Made by a program: the position numbers and the translations under genes. Under the pieces are notes generated by a model. It had not been told where the DNA came from. It did not search any database and saw nothing but the letters and a program-made list of their open reading frames with translations. Below are positions 1 through 9,409 of a stretch of DNA of 64,000 nucleotides, piece after piece (the stretch's first letter is position 1; the number at the start of each line of letters is the position of its first letter). Where the stretch lies: assembly GCA_050633105.1 (NCBI GenBank), contig JBOEFW010000074.1:1-64000 (forward strand). Direction: 5' to 3'. The stretch comes from Aureispira sp050633105 (GTDB lineage Bacteria > Bacteroidota > Bacteroidia > Chitinophagales > Saprospiraceae).

Positions 1-230
1 TATCTGTTAATTTACAGACGCATCATTTTTCATTTTTACTTGTTAAATAATCGCCGTTTTAGCTAAGGATACAAGGCTTTTTCTACCTACAAAAGCATTA
101 AAAATACGCTGTATAAAAATACAATAAACTTCTGTTACACGGTAATAAGTTACAATTAAAGCCTGATAAGAAGACTTTTTAGTTGCTCCATCTTGGAGGA
201 AAGTCTAAAATAAAGAGCTTATAGTGCGTA
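1..230. other. AT-rich stretch at the window edge, no gene seen
   Basis: No open frame of convincing length or codon use is visible here. The stretch is AT-rich with a few short direct and inverted repeats, and it lies downstream of the mnmG terminator. It may hold the end or upstream region of a gene outside the window. Confidence 0.5.
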
Positions 231-270
231 TAAAAAAGCTTCTCAAATCATAGACTTGAGAAGCTTTTCC
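231..270 (-). terminator. Intrinsic terminator of mnmG
   Basis: A 13-bp perfect inverted repeat (234-246 with 256-268, around the motif AAGCTTCTCAA) is followed on the minus strand by a run of T. It begins about 20 bases past the mnmG stop codon, so it should end the mnmG transcript. Confidence 0.75.
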
Positions 271-290
271 TTATTACGAGCACTCAAAAA

Positions 291-2153
291 CTACCGCCCT
301 ACATAAACCAACAAAATCGAAACATCGGCTGGGGAAACGCCACTAATACGGCTTGCTTGTCCAATCGTAGCAGGTTGGAGTTGATTGAGTTTTTCTATGG
401 CTTCAGAAGACAATCCCTTGATGGTGGCATAATCAAGGTCATACAAACGCACATCTTCTAAACGATTGATTTTATTCACTTGCTCTTGCTCTTTGCGAAT
501 GTAGCCTTCATATTTGAGGTTGATTTCTGCTCCTTCAATAAACTCTTGTTCAAACTGTCCTATAAATTCCTGGACACGCGGAATAGCTCCCATAAAGTCG
601 TTTAGGCTCAAATTAGGACGCAATAGAATCTTATGCAGTTTCATTTTTTGGCGCAAAGGAGCCGAACCTTTTTCTGTTAATACTTGATCAATTTCAGAAG
701 GATCAATGCTGGTATTGCGTACAAAACGATTGATTTCCTCATAGGCCTGTTCCTTAGATTGAACGCGTTCCATACGTGCTTTTACATCCAAACCCAGTTG
801 TTGAGCCAAGGGCGTCAAGCGCAAATCGGCATTGTCTTGGCGCAGTAAAATACGGTGTTCTGCCCGAGAGGTAAACATTCTATAAGGTTCTTTGGTGCCT
901 TTGTTAATCAAATCATCAATCAACACTCCAATATAGGCTTCAGAACGTTTGAGGACAAAAGGCGCCTTATCGTGGATCTTTAAATGGGCATTGACACCTG
1001 CCATCAAACCTTGCGCAGCTGCTTCTTCATAACCTGTTGTTCCATTGATTTGGCCTGCAAAAAATAAATTCTTCACCAGACGTGTCTCTAATGAAACAGT
1101 CAATTGCGTCGGTTGAAAGAAATCGTATTCAATCGCATAACCAGGGCGGAACATTTTGGCATTTTCAAAGCCAGGAATCAACTGCATGGCCTTGAATTGT
1201 ACATCCTCAGGCAAGGAACTGGAAAACCCATTTACATAAACTTCACAAGTGTTCCAACCTTCTGGTTCTACAAACAATTGATGACGTTCTTTATCGGCAA
1301 AGCGCTCGATTTTATCTTCAATTGAAGGACAGTAACGAGGGCCAATACCTTGAATACGCCCTGTAAACATGGGGGATTTTTCAAAACCTGTCTTGAGCAT
1401 TTCATGCACCTTCTTATTGGTGTAAGTAATGTGACAAGGGCGTTGTTCTTTTAGGGGAGGCGTATCTGTGTAAGAAAACTTGCCTGCAGGCTCATCCCCT
1501 GGCTGAATCTCCATCACATCCCAGTTAATGGTGCGACCATCAACGCGGGCAGGCGTTCCTGTCTTCATGCGATCCGATTCAAAGCCTAGGCTTTCTAGTT
1601 GAGCGGTGATGCCTGTAGAGGCACGTTCGCCTGCTCGACCTGCACTGATTTTACGTTCTCCAATATGGATGAGACCATTTAAAAAGGTACCATTGGTTAA
1701 GATGACGGTTTTACTTGGGATTTCTAGTCCTAGAGAGGTTCTAACCCCTTTAACCACGCCATTTTTAACAACTAAGCCTACCACCATTTCTTGCCAAAAA
1801 GAAACATTGGGATTCGACTCTAGCATCAAGCGCCATTTTTCTGCAAAACGCATGCGATCACTTTGAGCGCGTGGACTCCACATGGCAGGGCCTTTGGATA
1901 GATTGAGCATTCTAAATTGAATCATAGTATGATCCGTTACAATACCAGAATAACCACCCAACGCATCAATTTCGCGTACAATTTGGCCTTTTGCCACACC
2001 CCCCATTGCTGGATTGCAAGACATTTTGGCAATGGTTTCCATATTCATGGTGACCAATAATACTTTCGATCCCATGTTGGCCGCAGCAGTTGCCGCTTCA
2101 CAACCCGCATGTCCACCGCCGACTACAATGACATCATATTCTGGAAATAGCAT
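291..2153 (-). CDS. mnmG: tRNA uridine-5-carboxymethylaminomethyl modification enzyme MnmG (GidA)
   Basis: MnmG works with MnmE to install the cmnm5 group on the wobble uridine of certain tRNAs, using FAD, NADH and methylene-tetrahydrofolate. The 620-residue product has the usual family length. Residues 12-17 are the dinucleotide-binding GGGHAG. The family segments SCNPAMGG (about 45-52), GTFLNG, TGTPAR, IGPRYCPSIEDK and the late TSRAEHRILLRQDNADLRL are all present, and the C-terminal helical MnmE/tRNA-binding part is complete. It stands alone on the minus strand, with its own terminator downstream and a TACCTTTG promoter element upstream. The start at 2153 gives the standard N-terminus with the FAD motif 11 residues in. 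The identification is secure. Confidence 0.97.
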   Translation of the reverse strand: MLFPEYDVIVVGGGHAGCEAATAAANMGSKVLLVTMNMETIAKMSCNPAMGGVAKGQIVREIDALGGYSGIVTDHTMIQFRMLNLSKGPAMWSPRAQSDRMRFAEKWRLMLESNPNVSFWQEMVVGLVVKNGVVKGVRTSLGLEIPSKTVILTNGTFLNGLIHIGERKISAGRAGERASTGITAQLESLGFESDRMKTGTPARVDGRTINWDVMEIQPGDEPAGKFSYTDTPPLKEQRPCHITYTNKKVHEMLKTGFEKSPMFTGRIQGIGPRYCPSIEDKIERFADKERHQLFVEPEGWNTCEVYVNGFSSSLPEDVQFKAMQLIPGFENAKMFRPGYAIEYDFFQPTQLTVSLETRLVKNLFFAGQINGTTGYEEAAAQGLMAGVNAHLKIHDKAPFVLKRSEAYIGVLIDDLINKGTKEPYRMFTSRAEHRILLRQDNADLRLTPLAQQLGLDVKARMERVQSKEQAYEEINRFVRNTSIDPSEIDQVLTEKGSAPLRQKMKLHKILLRPNLSLNDFMGAIPRVQEFIGQFEQEFIEGAEINLKYEGYIRKEQEQVNKINRLEDVRLYDLDYATIKGLSSEAIEKLNQLQPATIGQASRISGVSPADVSILLVYVGR

Positions 2154-2212
2154 AACTCAAAAACTATCAAAGATTAATAATAAAAGGAAAGAGGGAAAAC
2201 TCTATTTTGCTG

Positions 2213-2220
2213 CAAAGGTA
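2213..2220 (-). promoter_or_regulatory. Candidate -7 element for mnmG
   Basis: The minus strand reads TACCTTTG, a full match to the Bacteroidota TAnnTTTG -7 consensus, about 60 bases before the mnmG start codon. A clear -33 TTG at the usual spacing is not seen, so this is tentative. Confidence 0.4.
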
Positions 2221-2455
2221 AGGCATTCTAGCCCTAAAAAGTAATCAACCCTTTGATTTCTAAGAAAGTTGCAACAAAATGACCTTTTATAGAGTAGACC
2301 TATTCAAAAGGCTTCTGTTAACTAAGGAGGTCATTTTTTAACAAGGTCTAATTGGAATACAAAGGAGCCATTAAAACAGGCTTGTGGGTTGGTTCAACTT
2401 TTGTTCAAGAATAGCTAGCGATTAACCTTTTCTAACCTTTAAATCATCAGCCATT

Positions 2456-4579
2456 ATGCATAAGGGAATTTCCATTTGTTGGAGGAGTTTGTTTTTATTG
2501 ATAATGCCCTTCTTTGTAACGGCTCAAGCGCCTTGGCCTTTGCAGTTTGAAGAGCATGATTTTGAACGAAATGTCAATCGCTGGTACCAGTTAGAAAATG
2601 AAAAAGGAGAGGTGACGTATCACAATGCGCTGTATGTCGATACTGAACAGGATTTTTTATTAGAAGCAGAGTTTGATTGCTCAGAAGCAGAGGAATCTGC
2701 TAATTTTGGACTCTCTTGGGGGCGAAATAATCGCTATGATTATCGACATTTTGAAGTGAACAAACAAAAGCGGTTTAGGATTGGTTACAAACGAGGAAAT
2801 AAATACAATGTGGTGCAACCTTGGACTGCACGGCGTGGTATTATTGACTTGAAAAAAAATGTGCTAGGGATTCAGAAAAAAGGCATGGAGTTGAGCTTTA
2901 TAGTGAATGGAAAAACAATTTATAAGACAACGTATCGGCGTTTTGACTATAGTGGAGTCGCCCTCAAAAGTAATACTCCAAAGGTTCGTTTTTTGCGTTT
3001 TGCCATTTATCAAAAAAGAGCTCCAATCAACTTGCCGCCTGCCTTGGATAGCAGTTTAAGAGGGACCCCTAAGAACCTAGGCGCTTCTATTAATAGTCCA
3101 TTGGTAGAAAAATCTCCTACCATTAGCCCTGATGGGCAAACCCTTTATTTTGTTCGAGAGAATGCAACAGATGGCTATGGACAACAGGATATTTATTACA
3201 GTGAACAATTGGGAGATAAACAATGGGGACCTGCTCAAAACATTGGAGGAATTCTCAATAATCCCAATAATAACTTTGTTACCTCTGTATTGCCTGATAA
3301 CAATAGACTGATGGTCATCAATGCGTATAATCGCTCCAATCGCAATCAAATTTTGGCTTTTGCACAACGGAATACACTCGGTTGGCAAGTACAGCAAAAA
3401 ATAGAAATAGAAGACCTTAAAAATGTGGGACGTTGGGTCTCTTTTGATTTATCGGCGGATGGTCGAACCTTAGTTTTTGCAATGTGGCGCCCTGATTCGT
3501 ATGGAGGGCGAGATCTATATGTGAGTTTTTTACAACCTAGTGGCTTGTTTTCTGTGCCTAGAAATTTGGGACCGACAGTTAATACAACAGGCAACGAGCA
3601 CAGTCCATTTTTAGCAGCAGATGGCAAAACCTTGTATTTTGACACGGATGGACATCCAGGGTATGGAGGACGAGATATTTTCAAAACAAAACGCTTGGAT
3701 GAATCGTGGAAACGTTGGGAAGAACCTCAAAACTTAGGGCCGATTATTAATACCAAAGGCGCAGATGAAGGGCTGAGTATTCCTGCTTCAGGCGAACACG
3801 CTTATTTTGTTTCAGAAACAAACGATGGCTATGGGGCTTATGATATTTATAGTTTAGAATTGCCTCCTGCCTTACGCCCTTTACCTGTAGCGCTTATGAC
3901 AGGATTTGTAGTCGATTGTGCCACTATGAAAGGTATTTCTACTACAATTGAGGTGTATAAAGAGGAGCAATTTTTAGCCATTAGTACCGCTAAAACACAT
4001 CCTGTTACTGGTCAATTTAAAGTGGCGCTCCCACAAGGTGCTCGTTATAAGTTAGTGGCTGTTTATAATAGAGGAAACTATAGGGCGGAACGCGATACCA
4101 TAGTGGTAGATTTAACCCATTTGGAGCAATATATAGAACAAGAATTAGCGCCTATTTGCTTGTTTAAAAAACAGCAAAATAAACCAAGCCCCCCTATTCC
4201 AATTAGAGCACAGTATCTTCCTGAGTCGATTTACTTTGAGGTAGACGCCTATGTTTTGCATGATAGTGCCAAGCGTGCCCTACAAATCTTAGCAGATACT
4301 TTATTACGACATCCAAGGGCTCACCTTTTGCTAACAGGACATACTGATGCTACAGGTGATTTGACTTATAATGAAGCCTTGGCACAACGCCGAATTCAAG
4401 CGGTTCAAGGCTTTTTACAAGAGGAAGGAGTCAGCAATAATCGTTTCCAAAGTACGGGTTGGGGAGAACGCAAACCCGTAGCAGACAACGCCCAATTATT
4501 GGGGCGTGCTGCTAATCGACGGGTAGAATTAACTATAAAAGGGGCCAATTGGTCAGCTTCTTCTAAAGCCCTGTATTAG
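2456..4579 (+). CDS. Exported OmpA-family protein with PD40/WD40-like propeller repeats
   Basis: This 707-residue envelope protein has four parts. A signal peptide ends near residue 24 (VTA before QAPW). Residues about 25-185 form a beta-rich jelly-roll-like domain. Residues about 205-470 carry repeated PD40-type blades (SPTISPDGQTLYF, SFDLSADGRTLVF, SPFLAADGKTLYF), with recurring GYG/GGRDI/Y motifs. A short carboxypeptidase-regulatory-like segment precedes the C-terminal OmpA peptidoglycan-binding domain (GHTDATG, NEALAQRR, GWGERKP, NRRVEL). This layout resembles Bacteroidota OmpA/PD40 proteins, one of which (PorE) serves type IX secretion, but orthology to PorE cannot be claimed. The gene is monocistronic and its end overlaps the convergent rhomboid gene by 17 bases. 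Confidence 0.88.
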   Translation: MHKGISICWRSLFLLIMPFFVTAQAPWPLQFEEHDFERNVNRWYQLENEKGEVTYHNALYVDTEQDFLLEAEFDCSEAEESANFGLSWGRNNRYDYRHFEVNKQKRFRIGYKRGNKYNVVQPWTARRGIIDLKKNVLGIQKKGMELSFIVNGKTIYKTTYRRFDYSGVALKSNTPKVRFLRFAIYQKRAPINLPPALDSSLRGTPKNLGASINSPLVEKSPTISPDGQTLYFVRENATDGYGQQDIYYSEQLGDKQWGPAQNIGGILNNPNNNFVTSVLPDNNRLMVINAYNRSNRNQILAFAQRNTLGWQVQQKIEIEDLKNVGRWVSFDLSADGRTLVFAMWRPDSYGGRDLYVSFLQPSGLFSVPRNLGPTVNTTGNEHSPFLAADGKTLYFDTDGHPGYGGRDIFKTKRLDESWKRWEEPQNLGPIINTKGADEGLSIPASGEHAYFVSETNDGYGAYDIYSLELPPALRPLPVALMTGFVVDCATMKGISTTIEVYKEEQFLAISTAKTHPVTGQFKVALPQGARYKLVAVYNRGNYRAERDTIVVDLTHLEQYIEQELAPICLFKKQQNKPSPPIPIRAQYLPESIYFEVDAYVLHDSAKRALQILADTLLRHPRAHLLLTGHTDATGDLTYNEALAQRRIQAVQGFLQEEGVSNNRFQSTGWGERKPVADNAQLLGRAANRRVELTIKGANWSASSKALY

Positions 4580-5201
4580 TTGGAGGAAGTGGCTCCGTAT
4601 TGGTCAGAGTTTCTTCTACAAGACGTTTGGGTTTCATAGTGGCTCCAAAGATACCTCCCATTATTCCACCCATAATATGGGCATATTCAGAGACATTATT
4701 GGCTTGTAAACTGTGAATGACTTCTTGCCCTACAAAGAAAAGAACAACTAGAATAAAAGTTAATGGAATGGAGCCCTTTTGGACATTGGCAAACGAAACC
4801 AATACAATAAACATAAAGACAATACCACTGGCGCCTAATAAGGCGGTATCAAACAGTAATATTTGAAAAACACCTGTGATCAAAGCTGTCGCCAACATCA
4901 TTGATAGCACCTTGCTGCTGCCATATTTTTCCTCCATCATAGGGGCTATGAGTAGAAAAATAGACATATTACCCATGATATGGGCTTGGTTAGAATGTCC
5001 CATGGTATAGCTAACCATACGAACATAGTCCAGTGGATTGTACCAGTCAAAACCTGCTAGGGTGAAAAATTGGCGAGTGATTGGCCCCAAAGTATTAGGA
5101 GCCCCATTCATATTAGCGACTAAGTCAACCATATAAACGGCAATACAAATAAGAGAAAAGGTGAGAATGACAGGAGAATTATAGCGAATTTTTAAAGCCA
5201 T
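4563..5201 (-). CDS. Rhomboid family intramembrane serine protease
   Basis: Rhomboids cleave transmembrane substrates inside the membrane with a Ser-His dyad. In the 212-residue product, counting from MALKIR, the nucleophile is Ser125 in GASG and the partner is His175 in YAHIMGG. The second helix carries the oxyanion motif H69-x4-H74-x3-N78. About six hydrophobic helices are evident, and the last residues form a short polar tail. A longer frame starts at 5222, but the in-frame ATG at 5201 gives a normal N-terminus just before the first helix. The gene lies 129 bases downstream of the AI-2E permease gene on the same strand and may share its transcript. All catalytic residues are present, so activity is expected; the substrate is unknown. 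Confidence 0.88.
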   Translation of the reverse strand: MALKIRYNSPVILTFSLICIAVYMVDLVANMNGAPNTLGPITRQFFTLAGFDWYNPLDYVRMVSYTMGHSNQAHIMGNMSIFLLIAPMMEEKYGSSKVLSMMLATALITGVFQILLFDTALLGASGIVFMFIVLVSFANVQKGSIPLTFILVVLFFVGQEVIHSLQANNVSEYAHIMGGIMGGIFGATMKPKRLVEETLTNTEPLPPTNTGL

Positions 5202-5330
5202 AAGAGTAGTGTATGAGAGCAAAAAAGAAGCTGCTCTTTTAGGTGATAATAATGTAAGAATAGAAATGCGGGTTGTGCTCTATAACAACAAAACAACTAA
5301 AAAAATGCCCAATAAAGAAGGAAAGTTTGT

Positions 5331-6755
5331 TTATCCCTCTACTTCAATATCTACATTTTCTCCCAAATGATCTCCTTCTTCCTCTGTATTAATACTCTGG
5401 GTTAGTTTTTGTACCAAGCGAAATTCTCTTAAGAAAACAGCGGCAATAACTCTTATAATCGTATACGCTGGAATTGCAACAATCATTCCTGTAATGCCCC
5501 CAAGTTTGGCTCCAACTACAACCACAATAAAGATTTCTAAGGGATGTGCAGATACACTGTTGGAAAAAATATAAGGTTGTAAAATAAAGCCATCAACGAT
5601 TTGCATGGAGGCAAAAACTCCAAAAGCTTTAATCAATAAAGGCCAAGTTACCACATAAAAATTAGCATCTACATTAGAACTAATGATCACTAGCATGGCA
5701 AAAAAAGCACCCAATAAAGGCCCTAAATAAGGAATCACATTAACAACCGCCGCAAAGAAAGCAATCAAAAAAGAATTGGGAATGCCAAAGAAGGATAACA
5801 GCACCGTGACATAAATGGTAATCAGCGTAATTTGTACCAAAATACCACTAAAGTAACGGGTTAATAAGCGTTTGATAGCCGCTAAAGCTGTGTCCATTTC
5901 ATTCAGCCGCCGTTTGGGGACAAGAGCTTTAATCGCTCTGCCAAATAATTTTTCATCCTTCAAAAAGAAGAAGGCAATAAAGGTAACAGAGGTCATCAAA
6001 ATTAAAAAATTGCCTAGCAACCCTACCAAATAAACCACACTTCGAGCGGCCATTTGTGAAGGACTGATATAAGCCATCAGGCGATTTTTAAGTAAATCTG
6101 TCCCTGTCATAGATTCTTCATGGAGTAGATCCGAAAGGGTATCTTGCCTGCTGCCTAAGGTTTGTGGATCCATGTTTAGCGCAATATTTAAATTGATATT
6201 AGTGCGTGGCATGGTGTCCCCTGTTGTAGTTACAAAGGAATCTAGGCTGATGACAGTTGTACTGGTTAATGGCTGCTCCTGCTTACGATAAGTATTGGGA
6301 GAATTGGTCTCAAGGAGGGGAGGAGTATTCAAATGCATGGAATCCGTTTCGACTACATGATTAGAGAGTTCTCCTTCAATGAAACCGCGTTTTACCAACC
6401 AGTCATTGACATTATCAATAGGTTCTTCTAAGGCGCCAATTAAAGACACATAATCTACTCGGGCTAACTCTCGCCCTTGTTTGACCATTACAGGAACAAA
6501 CATATAAAAGAGCAAGGATAAGACGCCATAAAAGAAGGCCAGTACAATTAATGCTCGCAGACTGCTTGGAATTTCCCAGCCCTTGTATTGGATTTTTCCT
6601 ATCAGAGAAACCAAGGGAGAACCTAGTAGAGAGATGACCCACGCCAAAACAACCCAGGTAATGATAACACTGAAATAGGAAATGATAAAGCCAAGAATCA
6701 GCAAGGTAGCTAGAGCGCCAATGTAGCGCGAATATTTTTTAAAAATGGGTTGCAT
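5331..6755 (-). CDS. AI-2E family transporter (PF01594 type membrane protein)
   Basis: The 474-residue polytopic protein follows the AI-2E/PerM pattern. Two N-terminal hydrophobic segments (about 12-50) and a third near 70-90 precede a hydrophilic region. The C-terminal half has five or more helices with the family segments VNVIPYLGPLLGA and the late LGGITGMIVAIPAYTIIRV. Members have been tied to autoinducer-2 export, sodium/proton exchange or general permease roles, so the substrate cannot be read from sequence. Residues about 130-220 are an unusually long Ser/Thr/Asn-rich polar insert between the early helices and the conserved half. The tail ends in an acidic stretch. The gene sits between the GSCFA gene and the rhomboid gene on the same strand. 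Confidence 0.85.
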   Translation of the reverse strand: MQPIFKKYSRYIGALATLLILGFIISYFSVIITWVVLAWVISLLGSPLVSLIGKIQYKGWEIPSSLRALIVLAFFYGVLSLLFYMFVPVMVKQGRELARVDYVSLIGALEEPIDNVNDWLVKRGFIEGELSNHVVETDSMHLNTPPLLETNSPNTYRKQEQPLTSTTVISLDSFVTTTGDTMPRTNINLNIALNMDPQTLGSRQDTLSDLLHEESMTGTDLLKNRLMAYISPSQMAARSVVYLVGLLGNFLILMTSVTFIAFFFLKDEKLFGRAIKALVPKRRLNEMDTALAAIKRLLTRYFSGILVQITLITIYVTVLLSFFGIPNSFLIAFFAAVVNVIPYLGPLLGAFFAMLVIISSNVDANFYVVTWPLLIKAFGVFASMQIVDGFILQPYIFSNSVSAHPLEIFIVVVVGAKLGGITGMIVAIPAYTIIRVIAAVFLREFRLVQKLTQSINTEEEGDHLGENVDIEVEG

Positions 6756-6919
6756 AAGGCTTTAGAGTAAAAAACTAAGAAGGATAAGGTGTATAAACGA
6801 CCATTCAACCCAACAACAATAAGGATCAATTGTTCCTTAGAGCCATCTTCTAAGAAGGCTGTATTTAAAAAAAGAGCGTATGAGAAATAATGGGTTATTG
6901 ACAGTAAACTACAAAAAAA

Positions 6920-7906
6920 TTAGAGCACTTGTGTTAAAAACTGCATTTTCAATAGGCTACAGGTCTTTTCAGGCAGTTGTGGCGTTAGTTTTTCTAATAA
7001 AAGAAGCTGCTTTTTTAGGAAAGCTTGATGGGACGCACCATCGATTTGGCGGGGGCGATGATTGGCTGCTTGTTGCAGTTTAGCAACTTGTTTTCGTAAC
7101 AATTGCTCTTTTTGCGCCAAATGGGCTGCCTCAAAGGCTTGCCAAATATAATCTATAGCCAAGGCATTGGGATGGATCAAATCTGGCCCATAATAGCGAT
7201 AATCACGCAAATCATCTAATACCATTTCATAGGCAGGAAAATAATGGCAATAATCCAATTGCTCAACTAACTGCTGTACTGCTAAGACCAAAGTTGCTTT
7301 GCTAACTTGGTTTTCTACAAAGCCATCTTTCAGATGACGAATGGGGCTAATGGTCAAGATAATTTCTATAGTATGGTGGCGTTCTTTTAAGACAGGCAAG
7401 ATTTGCAAAAAATTATTGACAATTTCCTGCACAGAAAGGCGGCGGCGTTCAAATTGCGCTGCGGGGAAATGATGGCAATTGCTGACAATTTGCCCAGAGG
7501 CTTTCCATGTATAAACCCAAGCAGTTCCAAAGGTCAAGAACAAACAACGTGTCTGTTGGAGGTGTTCCCGAGCTTGGTGTAGACTTGTATTGATGTGGTT
7601 AAGCGTCGCTATTTTATCTGTTCCTGAAAAACTACTGTGGTGATATAAACTGTGCCAAGCGTCACGGTGAGGTAATAAATCGTGTTCTTCAAAATCTGTT
7701 GCTTCTAATAAAAATTGTAAGCTTTTGCTGATGGAGCTAGGATTATACAAAACTCCAAAAGGGTTAAGCAATATATTATAAAGCTGTTTTTGGAGTTGCT
7801 GGCCTAGATTTTGCGCAAAGCAAGAACCAATAGCCATTAAATTATCTCGATAAACTAACTGTGGAGTGCTAGGAGAAAGCGAGAGCGAAGTATGATGTCT
7901 GGGCAT
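6920..7906 (-). CDS. GSCFA domain protein
   Basis: The 328-residue product carries the motif that names the GSCFA family (IGSCFAQNLGQQL at about residue 25). It also has the conserved LTFGTAWVY and LTISPIRHLKDG segments and a late YYGPDLIHPNALA block, which resembles the terminal Asp-x-x-His of SGNH/GDSL hydrolases. By analogy it may be an esterase-like enzyme acting on a polysaccharide or cell-wall substrate, but the family has no firm biochemical role. A longer frame starts at 7942; the ATG at 7906 (MPRHHTS) is preferred because it gives the normal short lead before the GSCFA motif. The gene is divergent from the outer-membrane protein gene at 8117. Confidence 0.85.
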   Translation of the reverse strand: MPRHHTSLSLSPSTPQLVYRDNLMAIGSCFAQNLGQQLQKQLYNILLNPFGVLYNPSSISKSLQFLLEATDFEEHDLLPHRDAWHSLYHHSSFSGTDKIATLNHINTSLHQAREHLQQTRCLFLTFGTAWVYTWKASGQIVSNCHHFPAAQFERRRLSVQEIVNNFLQILPVLKERHHTIEIILTISPIRHLKDGFVENQVSKATLVLAVQQLVEQLDYCHYFPAYEMVLDDLRDYRYYGPDLIHPNALAIDYIWQAFEAAHLAQKEQLLRKQVAKLQQAANHRPRQIDGASHQAFLKKQLLLLEKLTPQLPEKTCSLLKMQFLTQVL

Positions 7907-8017
7907 AAGTATTTTAAAGATAGCTTGAATGCGCCCAACCATTTGCCAAAGGGAGCAGTTTTAGAAGATAGAATAGGCATCAAAGAACATTCAGTCGTAA
8001 TAATGAGCGGCTTTTCT

Positions 8018-8025
8018 TATCTTTG
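8018..8025 (+). promoter_or_regulatory. Candidate -7 element for the barrel gene at 8117
   Basis: TATCTTTG matches the Bacteroidota -7 consensus TAnnTTTG. It lies about 90 bases before the ATG at 8117 and inside the longer frame that opens at 7892, which argues that translation begins at 8117 and not further upstream. Confidence 0.45.
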
Positions 8026-8116
8026 TTGGCCTTTTAGAAATGGCAAAAGGATTCTTTCCTTTATTAGCATCAAATTACGGAAAAAGATACGCAATATATC
8101 AACTAATTATAGAAAA

Positions 8117-9106
8117 ATGACCACGGATTTTAAAGGCTTAGTCTACCCCTACGGGCTTATCATTGTTTTAGTTTTATGTACAACGAATTTCACTAAAGCA
8201 CAGGATTTATTCAAACCTAAGTTTGGCTTGCGTGCAGGGGCAAGTTTAACAAGCATGTTTGGCCCAGAAGAAGAGGGCACGGAGGAACTCTACAAGACAA
8301 CCGTACGGCTCTCAGCGGGAGGAACGATTAAGTTTCCTTTACATGAACGTTTTGGCCTTGGAGCAGAAGTTATCTTTGTTCAAAAAGGAGCATTTCATGC
8401 GGTTACTACAGATAACTCTTTCCTAAAAATGCCTGCTTATGGAACAGAGCAAGCATTTATTTATGGTTATAACAGAACAGGAAATACGTATACCAAACGT
8501 ACAGACACAAAATTTAAACGTCGTGCGAGTTTGAATATCATCAACGCTTATGTAGAAATCCCAATCATGTTCTATTATGAGCTAATCGACGACCAATTAC
8601 AATTGGACTTAGGCTTGGGAATAGGTTTCTTGGTTGATTCTAAAGGCTTGGGTACAGTTAAGTTTGGAGAGGCAAGCATTTTGGATGCTTCTACTCCTGA
8701 CCCTAGTCAGTTCATTGAAATGGATTTAGATTATAAAATGTTGAGAGACGAAATTGGAGATTTAGCAACCAGCACAACAACTACTGTTATAACGAAGACG
8801 GCTAAGATTGATGGAACAACACGCTACTATCCTAGAAGTCCTGCTGCTTATTATTTTACAGATGTTGAAGATAAAGCCAATGAAAATGTCTTTAAAACAG
8901 TAGATTTTACGATCCAAGCAGGTTTGTCCTACTATTTTACCCCAGGTTTGCGTTTAGGCGCTCGTCTTGGATACAGTTTATTGGATGTAACCACTAATAA
9001 ATATGATAACTCTACCGTGGAGCTAACAGAAGATGGAGAATACATGCAGCGCGATGATAAAGATGGTAACATTGGGGTGCAAATTTTTGTAGGATTACAG
9101 TTCTAA
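8117..9106 (+). CDS. Outer-membrane beta-barrel protein (PorT-like family)
   Basis: The 329-residue product has a signal peptide (hydrophobic stretch about residues 9-22, cleavage after TKA before QDLF). A chain of alternating amphipathic strands follows, starting KFGLRAGASLTSMFG and ending VQIFVGLQF with a C-terminal aromatic residue, as expected of an eight-stranded barrel of the outer-membrane beta-barrel/PorT-like group. There is no catalytic motif. The same frame is open back to 7892, but ATG 8117 starts right before the signal peptide and downstream of a -7 promoter match. Specific function is unknown; many Bacteroidota carry dozens of such paralogues. Confidence 0.8.
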   Translation: MTTDFKGLVYPYGLIIVLVLCTTNFTKAQDLFKPKFGLRAGASLTSMFGPEEEGTEELYKTTVRLSAGGTIKFPLHERFGLGAEVIFVQKGAFHAVTTDNSFLKMPAYGTEQAFIYGYNRTGNTYTKRTDTKFKRRASLNIINAYVEIPIMFYYELIDDQLQLDLGLGIGFLVDSKGLGTVKFGEASILDASTPDPSQFIEMDLDYKMLRDEIGDLATSTTTTVITKTAKIDGTTRYYPRSPAAYYFTDVEDKANENVFKTVDFTIQAGLSYYFTPGLRLGARLGYSLLDVTTNKYDNSTVELTEDGEYMQRDDKDGNIGVQIFVGLQF

Positions 9107-9409
9107 GAGCCGCTTCTAATTTTAAAACAACCTCTTAAAAGATGTTTATTCTCTTTATTAGAACAAACATTTTTTTGGGGAGTAATCTTATCGTATGTAT
9201 TCTGCTTATAGGCCGAGATTATCGCTATCTTAAATAGAATAGATTGTTTGGTTTTGCAACTAAACCGCTTAAAAAGCTGTTCAAGAAGCATAAGAAATAA
9301 GTAAATTATACTAAATTAAGTGTATTTCCTGTGAGAAATTGCACTTGCTTATAAGAAGTTAGCACCAAGACTTCTACTTATTACGAATACCAAAAATCAA
9401 TCAAAAGTT

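Noticed and set aside
9103..9291. 62-codon minus-strand frame after the barrel gene
   Set aside because: No signal peptide or domain, basic/low-complexity composition, and it lies in AT-rich intergenic DNA with no promoter or terminator.
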